NCBI GenBank assembly: GCA_932294295.1
Contig: OW028575.1
Span: 42,194,753 to 42,258,752 of the forward strand
Origin: Alitta virens
Taxonomy: Eukaryota > Annelida > Polychaeta > Phyllodocida > Nereididae
Direction: 5' to 3'
DNA length: 64,000 bases
Shown here: positions 25,901 to 37,900 of the stretch, in pieces
How the letters are laid out: every line of letters begins with the position of its first letter
How positions within the stretch are numbered: position 1 is the first letter of the stretch
Translations under genes and position numbers: made by a program
The notes under the pieces: model-generated
Told to the model about the DNA's origin: nothing
Databases searched by the model: none
What the model saw: the letters and a program-made list of their open reading frames with translations, nothing else

Positions 25901-28900
25901 GCGAAACATCTTTGAACTGTCTGGCAAATTCAATGTCAGATCAACCTACAGGTCCAGCTATTCCTATTAGTGAGTGCAAATGGCAACCCAACCATGCTTC
26001 AAGTTGATTACTAATTTGATACTTAATTTACATGCACACATGTAGAGATAATAGGTAGTACCTGAACGTACTATGCTGAAGTAAATAAAGCCTTAAATAC
26101 AGTATGATAAATGAAAACTTTGCAGATGAGTAATTATTAATACAGTATGCAGGCAATGTGGCACTATATATACAATTCTTCAAAATTCATACATCACAAA
26201 GATCTCTTGGCAAAACTGATGTTTTATCAGTGCTGGCGGAACATCTTTGAACTGTCTGGCAAATTCAATGTCAGATCAACCTACAGGTCCAGCTATTCCT
26301 ATTAGTGAGTGCAAATGGCAACCCAACCATGCTTCAAGTTGATTGTCAGACTCTAAAACTAGGTGCTGCCAGTTTCATTTATTTAATGTGATTCAAATCA
26401 AATGATATCAAACAAATACAAGTTGTAATGGAATGAAAATGTGGGGGGGGGGGGGGGGGGGGGGGAAACAACCAAGAAGAGTGTGTTCATGGCAAAACAT
26501 TTTTAAGTTTTTAGACTCTTGTTTGCAAGCACTGATGATTTTAACAGAAGTAGACGTACCATAAACTCATGCTGCATAATGCATTATGAGGTGCTGTACT
26601 GGTGTATATACAATGATATAAGTAGATAGATATATATGGGGGCTAACTTTGACCCATTTGTCAGTAGTACTCGATCCCATTTTCAGTATCATGATGTATG
26701 AACATTAATACCTATTCTATAGTATAATCTATACTATAACTACAACTAAACTACTGCTAACTATACTCTTAAGGCAATTGCTATACGAAATATACAAGAT
26801 TTCACATTTAATGTAATTCCAGATGTAATAAAAAAAATATGTAGGCCTACATAATATTATCAGAAAAGAAATGATCTATGTATTTTAGGGCATATAAAAT
26901 GGCTAAGAGTACATTTTATATATTATTACAGTATTTGTAAGTTTACCGTTGTAGTAACTGAGAAATTTGATCGAATAACTGTCCACGCATAGGAAAGGGC
27001 ATATAATCCATAGTTGCATAACCAAAATTTCAACAGTCTCAAAATATATATGATAAAATATTATGTACTATTAGATGACATAAAATTTCACTGACTCTAA
27101 AACGAGGTCATCTTACAGAAAATAGGATATTAATTTTCTACTTCGGAAAGTAACATGTTTAAGTTCAATTAGTTCATGCTAATGGACGTCAAGGCAAGAC
27201 TTCTACATTTCATGTATATATGCTCAACGCAGTTTTCCAGTATGTTGGTACATCGTTTTAATTTCCTTATTAGTCCTGCATTCTGGCTGTTGGCTTGCGC
27301 AGATGGTGATCTTAACACTTGGAGGGTTGAGAATGTTGAGCTATCCAATGCTAAAAACAAAAAGATGCGAAATAGATACGCCATCAATTCTGTATTTCAA
27401 TGAATATGATGAAAGACAGCGTATTTGTACATTTTTTTTGAAAACTTTAATAAGTCAGCATTAGACCGAAACAATGCTGTCGTATCCACGACTTACGTCT
27501 AGTGTTGTGAGTCAGTTTGTTGGACTACTTTAATGTCTATTTGGGTCTGAACATTGCTGAAAATGGCGTAGTGTCTTTTGCTGCAGATTTGTTTTCAAAT
27601 TTAGAAAATACGAACTCCTGCCAATTTAAGTCATTAGTTAAAGGTATGGTTTTACTCTGTGACAAATTAGCAGATAAACACGACAATTAATTAATGTGCT
27701 GATAAACCCATTCTTGTAGGCAATATGTCTGTCATGTTGTAGCTTACCTTTTAGAATGTTAGACAATGCTACTACGCAGGCTATGGTGAACTGGACGGGC
27801 TGTTTGTGCCACTTTATCATTTACAACCTCAGGGGGAGACTCTTGTTCTGAAAATTAATACAGGAAACTCCTCATTAGTATTATTAATAACATGTATCAT
27901 ACAGCATGAGTTTTATTCAGGTAGACAAGAACCTAAATTAGAAGATTATTTTTTACATCAAATTCTTGTTCAGTTTATGGGCGTTAAGAAACTTTTTTCA
28001 AAAGTAAGGTTTCATGTATAATAAATATGATAAATACCTGGGTGACGGTCCTGTTCGAAGTTTTCTTTGCTCATGATAGAGACTGGGATGAGTGACCTTC
28101 CGTATTTGAAACAACCAATGTCCTTCAATATCCATACGATAATTATTATAGTTCCGCCAAGAGCCCAGATAAGAAATACCAACATGGGTTCGAAGAATCT
28201 GTCCGCGAAAACTACTGGACCTGTACCATTAATTAATTAATTAAAAATCAGTCAAAAAATTTCAGAACTTGATTAGCATTCGTTAAAAGAGTCTAGATGT
28301 GGTGCTGATAACTGTGCAGGGGCGGATTTAGGGAGGGGAGAGGGGGTTGCCTGCCACCTTGTTTATAATAAATGTAGATGGGTACTCCAATCAAAGGTTA
28401 CGAATGTAGGCTAGTTCAGCCACTGCTGTATTCCTCTCTTGACTGTGTGTCCCCCTTTCAAATTCCTGGATCCGCCCCTGCTGAGTGATGCAGCAATGCA
28501 ATGGACGTTTTATGTCCATTGTAACTATATATGTAGTGCTGATATTGTTGTACAGCGTATTATATATATAGCTACCAGGCTGCCAGAATGATTTGGAAAA
28601 CTATTTTTTACATGCTGAATTATAGCACACAAAAGTCATAAATCTTTAAAATATTTTTACATTACTTACTGTTTTGGTCCTTCAAGATCATATTCACATA
28701 TACTGAAACAAAAAAAGAATAAATTAAAAATACAAAAAAGGACATGACAAAAGGAAATACGCCTTAAATTTTTTTTAGATGTAATATTTAGCCAAGAAGT
28801 TTGGAAATTAATCAAATACAATTGTAGACTATGACATATAATCCGTGAACTGACCAGTGAATTTGTCTGGTTTGATCAGAAATTGTATAGGCCTAATTCT

Positions 28901-31900
28901 GAGTTCATAGACTTGGACACGAAACTCAAGCAGATGACGTCAGGACTCCCAGTTCCTTGGCCAATGAGAGTTCATGATTATTAGTACACCCAGTGAAACC
29001 ATGGTCGTATTCAATCTCGCATATGTCCATGGTGAAACATATCATAATGCATATAGAGGTTCTAAATAAAGAATTTTATGAATGGATTCTTGAGTTATGT
29101 ACTAGGAAGGAATAGGAGGGAGTTATTGGAGATTGTTCCAGGTGATTTATGGAAAGTATGTAATATCAGATCAGAATCCGCCCCTTAACCATGGTTGAAA
29201 TGCTGAGATATATGCTCAGCTCAGGTGGTTATAATGATGTGATTTTCCAAAGATTTGTCTGCTGTTCCGACAACAGGGCTATATGGAGTTCGCCTCTAGT
29301 CTGATTTCAGCCTCTGGTTACGGCCTTGCCATCAACCATAGGAGCCATCCGAAATAAGTTAGTACAGTGTTACCCCAAGATTACGAATTAAGAATCAGTA
29401 AAATTATCGTAATATTGAAGTGGTCTTAATTTTTTACCGTTTTGTATGGAAATTTGTTAATTGGAACCAAACTGCGTGGTCTTGAAATTAAGGAGGTCTT
29501 GACATTGTGGTCTTGGTTATTGGGCACCATTGTTACCATTTTATAATTTTGATGGCTTGTTTTAAGAAATACAGTTTGTTTAGTCTAAGGTAAATCAATA
29601 ATTGCTATGTACTACTGAGATGGTCTTCACACTAATCCTGTACAATTTAGGCCTGTATGAATACAGGTAAAAGCAATGTAGGTACTGGGTAGGTTCTCAT
29701 ATATACTATAAAGAGCTCTTTAGAATTGAACAATTATTTATATTTCAATTATTGACTGACCTGGACATTTCTGGATGCATTCAATCACCCTATCCCTGCT
29801 GGTAATCCGTTGAGGATTACAAGTTTCTTGGCATGACCCACATTCCGGTGGCCCGAATGGTGAGTAAGGGCAATATTGTGTCCTCGTGTCACATTGTAGT
29901 TCTTGGAAATCAGGACAAGAAATTAACGTCGTGGAGTTCGGTATGTTATTAAAAAAGTCCAGAAAGGTTTGTGAATATTCCGAGTTGTCCTTAGATAGAA
30001 CAAAGCTAACCAAAGTGGAAGTCAGCAAGGTAACGATGTTGATGGCTTGTTTAAAAAGCATTTTCAATGATTCCGATGTTGTACTCAGCTGCTCAGGAAT
30101 AGTGTGCTCTTCCAGGATTTGTCCAACACTCAAAGTGAGATGGTTGTTTCACTCTCGGTCTTCTAAGGGTATTTACCTAAATTGCCTTACAATTAGCAGG
30201 TTAGGTCTGACTGCTATGACAGATAACCTCTATATGTCCTGACATGTGGCGCGTCACAATCAGCTCCTCCTCAGCTCAGCAATCCACGCTTGGCAGGTAG
30301 CCAATGGTTATTGATGGTTGCTTACATTAGCTTATGAAGGTATGAAGGGACTGTTGCTATATTTAACTGGGAGGGGGGGGGGGGGGGACTTCAAGGAAAC
30401 TGTATATTTAAACCACTTAAGTGAAGAAAACTGCATTTAAACCACTTAAATGATGTAAGACTTTGATATTGAGACAGGCTGATGAGCATTCTAGGCTTTG
30501 GTAAAAGTTGTATTAATCAATGTGCTAATATAAACTAGATATTAAACTTTAGGCATGTAAGCCTTAAAGAGGGTATACAAATATTGGAATTTGAAAGCAT
30601 AGTCACTCATACAGGGAGACAGGCCTCTGCATTTTTGTGTATCCTTGTCACCTGTTTAGAAAGTGTAATAACTGGGAATTCCATGGGAATTTCTTCTAGA
30701 TATAAGATTTGTTTGTTTAATGAGTCTTACATTGACTTCTGTATTCTTATCAAGACTATCAGATCTAGTAGCATTCTTGTGTGACATGACACTGCACTAT
30801 ATTTGACCTCTGTGAACACTTATAAGCACATGATGCATGTGAATGCCTATGAATGCACATACAGGCAGAAAAGGCAAAAGTTCTCTGTATTTCCACCAGG
30901 TGGTTAAAACAGAATACTGCAATTATATTGGCTGAAAAAGTTCCCGCCCTTGGCTGTGATTGGCTGAAGCAAAGTGCATCCTAGCAGCAGTATTTTTAGT
31001 GCTTTTTAATGTATATTTGACACTTTATCATTTAGTTGATGTTTGTTATTTTTCTGAGAAAGTTATATTTATTACCTACTGTGTCTGAAAAACAAAATGA
31101 GTAATTAAGAGGAGAGGAAACACTTATGTCTTGTTGAATTCAGGGCTGTTCAGTGAAAAGACTCTATTGAAACAAATGATCCAACGACGTCTTTGATTTC
31201 ACAATATTTAATATTTATGTAATGAATGAGAATCACTTTGATACAAAATACAAATCGTAATCAATAATGGAAACAAAATACAGCGTACATATATTATTGT
31301 ATACATTGTATTAATTTTAACTGAAACTGTTTCACATGCAATCACTCACATGAATCATCTTTTTGTGTTAACCTGTACATTTCAACAAACACATTTTGAG
31401 ACAACACAAAATAAATACATATTGAGATATTGCTATGATAAATAACATGTACCCTTACTTTTATACCACACTTCTTCATTGATGGTATACATATTATTGT
31501 TATCACATAAAAGCTATTGCACAGCCATTTGAAACGTTCAGCTTAATAACAATACTCACAACATGAGTCTAACATACATACATTTATTTCTTTACTTGTA
31601 TTCTATTCATTTATTTCATTTAATGAGGATCGTATTAAAATCAAACTGTGCCCCAACTGTTAGGGTTGACACCAATTACTAACCTGTGAACAACTCAAAT
31701 ATTAAATCCATGGCTTTTTAACTTCGATTTTTCACAAGTATTCCATCAACTCAAAAACAAATGCTCAGATTAACTAATGTAGCAACTGAAACTTATTAGG
31801 CTCTATACTGCTTTGTCACATAGATTGCTGTAATGTGTTACCAATCATGCAGGGTATACATGCTGCATAATTACATTGCTCAGCTTGCCCATGCAGGATT

Positions 31901-34900
31901 CTTGTAATACACCTAAAACGTTTATTGCACCATAGATAATGCCACATTAAAGCAATTTCCTATGTGAGTCCTGAGTTTACCCACTGCCTATTTTTTGGTT
32001 TTTAATTGTAGAAACACAGACCCTGGAAATCTGGGTTTTTTTTTGGTAATGATAAACCGTACAATACTATTCGCTTCCGTAACATCTCAGGAACATCAAC
32101 TAGGGCTGATCGAGGATCAGTATCTCAGGAATATTTTGCGGACTACCGGCAGTCTCTTGCTCTGCGGAGAAAAAAAAACCAAAGTCAGTTATTTTATATA
32201 TCAGACATCAATGTATTATTTATGTCGATAATTAGAAATTTAAAAATCTATTAATATTTGTTTGTCTTATGTGTTTTATAAATGTCGTTTGTCTCAATGC
32301 TACTTGGTCTGAAGCTTAGTGACTCAGCTAAGATAACCAGCAAATTGTTCAAGTAACAAAGTGCACCTATATTAAACATCATTTATGCTTTAAAAATAGC
32401 TATATAACTGTATATAACTTTACCCCCCCCCCCCCTTTCCCCAATGCACCTGCCTGGAATCCCATTGGCTAAAGCAGTCCCTCAGCCAATGGAAGACCTG
32501 GATTCACGTGACGTCATTTGGGGTTTAGTTTCCAAATTTGTAAATTCTACTGTAAAAACATTTCATTTTGATGGCAAATACCTGTTAATAAATTTAATTT
32601 AATATTTACCTGGCGGGTGGTCCTGCTGCTGCTGCTGTTGCTGCTGTTGGTTGATTTCATTTGAATCCATGGGGATGCTCATCCCAGCCTCCTCAGCCTC
32701 CTCCGTTGTACTGAGCGCCTTGTGCGATTGGTTCTGGTTGTACCACATATACAGGCAAATTGCAGCGAATATCTTTGCCAAAACAGTCGCTGTCACAGCC
32801 CAAGCCAGAAGGATCCATTTGAAAGTGGTGTTCCCGCGTTCACAGACTGACTGCTGGTTGTCTGCAGGTCCTTCATTCAATTTAAAAAACAACAAAATTG
32901 AAGCATCATTAATATTAATTGTGTGCTAATTAATACTCTGATCTTAAAAATTAAATTTTTGTAATTAAGTTTAAATTGTGTAATAAAATTCTAAGTAAAT
33001 TCTCTGAATATCAGTTTAAATTTATATATCGCCAGAGTATGGTTAAAGATGGTAAATATATATAGAGGCCTAGCTAACCTGGTGCTGGGTGTGTGCTGTT
33101 CCTGTTGTACAATTGTTTGATGAGCAGTTGAAATAAATACCCTGGAAGCATAAAAAAAAACGAAGTTATAATTTAATAATGATTAATGGATAATTGTTAC
33201 ACACAATCAATATGACACTGACCTACACAGCTACACTATATATAATATACTCATGTAAGGATTCTTAGGTAAAATTGCACTGACTCCTTACTGTGCAGCT
33301 ATGATGTGGTTGTAAAATCAGTAATTTATATCTTTAGAAATCTCGGATCGAAGCAGTGGTTCTCGATGGTTACTTACAGGAAATGGTTTTCTGCCTATAA
33401 TTAGCATTAAATATATGCGAGTGAGGTATTGGGTGGGGTGATATATGCCTCTTCGGCAGTGGTGGATCCATACATTTTTGTTTTGGGGGGGGGGGGGATC
33501 TGATTTGTCTGGATCGATACGCTTGCGCATAAAATGGTCATTCGCGCATTCTGCTCCGAAAAAAACAAAAATAATTTTTTATAATAATTTTGTAAAACAT
33601 AGCCTAGATATAATATTGTGACTATCTAAAGGCGCAACTAGGCCATATATTAGTATTACTAGACAACATTTTGTTATGGTGAGTGCATTGCTGTTCTACT
33701 CCAGAAAAAAAAGTGTCAAGCTGCCCACCATTTCGAACTTCGTTCGCTGAGGGTTAAAATTATTTTTCATATCGCCATGACAGGTACAACAATATTAAGA
33801 AAAACATATGTCAATTTATTCTGAAACAGTTATATTTTTTTATTCTTATTGATTTATTTTCTGGCTTCCTTTTTAATTACTTTTTTTCCTTTTTGGGGGA
33901 CTGGTGGGGGTAATACAAATGTTGCTGAAGGCTAATATAGTTCATATTTGCAAATCAAGTGCTGTCAGGGACTCAGGATGATATATAGTTGTACTGTACA
34001 TATACAGTTATGTATTGATTGATCATCAGGATGTAGACCTGTATTAATTAACTTTATGATATTCAAGTAGGCCTGTGTAATAGGTATAGATAATAAAAAA
34101 GAAAGAAGGAATTTGATGCAAAAACAAATTTAAGAAAGGACAACAAATTTAAATACTTTGACAACATTTACAATGTCAGATTTGTGATTACTATGAATCG
34201 GGCATTGATAATAATAGACAAAACGAACTCACAGCATATGTTATGTTAAAATTCCGCCCCCCCCCCCCTTGTACAAATTGCATACGTACGCCCTGCAGTG
34301 GTTATTTTAAAGGTGCATCCCAACAGTTGTGGTAGTGGAGAGCAGGAGGGGGGGGGGGGGTTAGAGGAGGGGGGGGGGGTTAGAGGGGGGGGGGGGTAGA
34401 GCAGGGGGGGGGGGGCTATTCATTGACAAAAGCGCGGGAAAATAAAATAAAACTTGGAATGTTGAATTATTGCAGGGCATGTCATCCTATTACTATTTAC
34501 CTATAATAGTCCTGCCTTAGATCCTAAACATGTGTGTTTGAAATTAATATCAATAGCTATGGTGAAGTTTTACATTTGTGCTTTTGTTTTGCCTATGCAA
34601 TGGAGAGTGCTATATGGTTACCATGGGTCATTGCCATCATCCATGCCATGCTAATTTTTTATTGTGAGGCTAATACAACAGTTAACAATGTATGACAGTA
34701 GATTGAATCTGACTGATAGTCTGGATAAACATGTACTATACTATAGTGTGTATTTCACATTCAGGGAAACCTGAAAGTGACACAGCTAGATCGATTTGCT
34801 CTGTATATAGTACATACGTGTTTTTTCTTCTTCTGCGTTCATATCATTTGACTTATCAATTCCGCCAGGAAAAAAAAAAACATAGGCTATTTTTCAGTGT

Positions 34901-37900
34901 TTGTGTTTATTTTAGTTATTGAATAATCTATCGAGGAAAAACAGAATAAGAAAATTGATTAGCTTACCTAAACATCCCTGGTAGCATTCAATAAATTCCC
35001 CTCTGTTAGTCATGCCAGCAGGGTTGCAGGTATCTTGACATGGGACGCAGTCTGGCTCACTGTATGGTGAATAAGGACAGTGTTGAGATTTCAAGTCACA
35101 CTTCAAATTATCAAAGTCTAGGCAGTCAATGAGTATTGGTGAATTTGATGACATTTCTGTATAAATATTCTGCAGAATGTTGTCCATTGTTTTGATAGGT
35201 TCTGCACTCTCCCGAGGCAGTAGAAAAATGATAAGATCGATACAAATCCATAATTTGCGAAAGTCTGACATCTTCACTCGAATGTATTGCAGCAATTTAA
35301 ATCAGAGCTTCTGCCTACAACAGCATAAGGATCATAATGAGCAACCTCTCAGTCTCTGTGTGACGCAAGGGGGCGCTGATACAAATGTAATCATGGCAAG
35401 CCGATGGCTCCCTGCAGGATCGAAAGCGGGTCACGTAGAGACTGGCAGCCTCCCCGAAACTGGGGAAACCCCCAATACGTCACGGTTCAATGGCCGCGTC
35501 CTTGCAGGGCCGCTAAAGTCATGACAGAAGTACAAGTGTGAGATGGTACATAAAAAATACATATATATTCATATATATGCCTTAATTCAGCATTTCAAGA
35601 GGTCCGGGTTGCAAACATTTTCTTCATACACACACATATATATATGTACACGCTTAATAAGGCTTGGATCTTGGGAGGAATTAGAGGAAGGAACACTGAG
35701 GTACATCAAAGGTAGAATCACTGTCGCGCCAGAATCTTAATGACCAAAGGACCCGCCCCTAATTGAGGGGCTTGTGCAACAAAATGCATGAAATATACAA
35801 TTTATCAGTATTCATGCATTGCATGATATACATAATTTGGCTATTCCGAGCAGGAAAGCACTAAAAAATATACACTGAGTATGACATTAGGTGGACATAA
35901 ACCGTATGAATAATTCACTTAAATTTTAATTCAATCAGATGAATAGTTGTTGAAAAATGGCTGTTTTAATGCCACAGCAGGCCGTGAATATAGGTTACAT
36001 AATTTTACTGGCCAGAATCTTTACTTTCATCTTAGCATAATTTGATTGTGTGGGTATTTGTGGGTTTTATAAAAAAAGACAGTGTAAAAGACACATTCTT
36101 AAATCAGTAAACTTTATTTTCTTATTGTCATATATCTCCACCAAAAATGGTTTGAATTTCACGGGATCCCGCGGGAGAAGTTTCTAATTGTAGACCACAA
36201 AACTGGCTTTTACATGGGAATAAAACCAAAAAAATTGTGTAAATAACTATATAAGAGCGTTTCTGCCGAAGATAGTTCCTGGTAATGAGCCAGAGATTCA
36301 ACTCTGAGGTTTTTCCAAAGTAATAAAACAATATTCATTATTAGGTGCTTAAGAAGAGTCAAATTTGCCCAGAGCTGGCCCAAGGACCTCTGCTGCTTCT
36401 GATAAATGATTTTCGCACTGCACTTCAGTGAGCACACCCCTCGTCAGTGATGCTAAATTTCAAAAGTCGAAGTTTTTGTTTATTGTTGTACATCTTATAC
36501 ACTACTCTCAGTGAATTCCGCATGATCCCAGGATTCTTAAAGTATTTTCACCGAATTTCTAGGTCTAATATTATATATATCATATATAATTTTTTATGGA
36601 CAGTATTATGTCAAATATGACATATTTGTCGCAAATACATTAAAGTTCGACAGAAAATTTCGCGAAACATGAGTTCACTGTACTTAAAAAATAAATAAAA
36701 ATTAAATAAATAAAAATTCTTTAAAAAAAGAGAAAAAATAAATTTAGCAATGGTTCCAGCGGAAGTTGTTTACATGGATGATTATAGTTAACTTAGCCGG
36801 ACACACAGATCAACACGGATCAACACGGACTAAATTACTCCGGGACCACCGGCATGAAAAATTTAACATGTTTAATTTTTCCCCCGGAGGCCCACGGTGT
36901 TCCCGGACAATGCCGGAAATAAACACGAGGTCTACACGGTATTACCCGGAGTATGCTCCGGCGTCTGATCCGGCTATGTGTGAAGGGGGCTTTAGAAGTA
37001 ATTATCCCTGTAAACTTTCCTATGTTATGTAATGTGTCGAAGTTTTCAATATATTTCCTGGCTATTTCATTTAAGTTCTGTCTAAATAATGAATTGCTGG
37101 AACACGTTAAAAGACAGTGTATTTTGTCTTCTACTTCATTTGCGTTACATTTTATGCAGAGTCTGTCCTCTGTAAGATAGTAAGAAAGTTATCATCAAAA
37201 ATGTGTCAGTTCTGAAGTACTCTTTATTGAAATATATTATCTTAAGCCGTGAAGAGCCATAGATGAAGCCATATTCGTCTTGAAGCTGAAAATCTTGTCT
37301 TCATGATGATTGTTATGTCATATGTGTCTTAATGTGTCAAACTGAGATACAGACCTTAAAAGATGCCTAATTTTCGGTGGATGTGCTCATTGAGATGAAT
37401 GACTCAGTTACCAAATGCTTCAGTTGAAAGCCCTAGCAAACTGTACGAATATATTTGTTGTCAAAATGAAAATGTAAACATTATGTTTTATGTGGTGATT
37501 TTAACATACCTGATATAGATTGGTGTGACTCCACAGCTACATGGCCAAATGTGCCACGTGCGTTTTCCATGAGAAGGATAAACGCATGGTTTTTAGCTAA
37601 TTATAATGAAGCAAAAACCATGGGTTTTCCATGCGTTTATCCAAACGCATGGAAAAGGCACGTGGCACAATTGGCCATGTACCACTAAGGTGTCGCTTGA
37701 TTTTCTGAATTTATGTTAAAAAATTGGTGCCATTCAGTGTGTAAAATTTCCTACTCGTAACCAAAATATGTTAGACTTGGTTTTGTGTTCAGACCCTAAT
37801 CTGGTCCAGTCAATCTCATGCTCAGAAGTGATCGCTGTTCTGTTGAGTTTACTCTTGCAAGCTTTCACCAAACAAGAAAAGAGTGGTGTGCCGAGACCTT

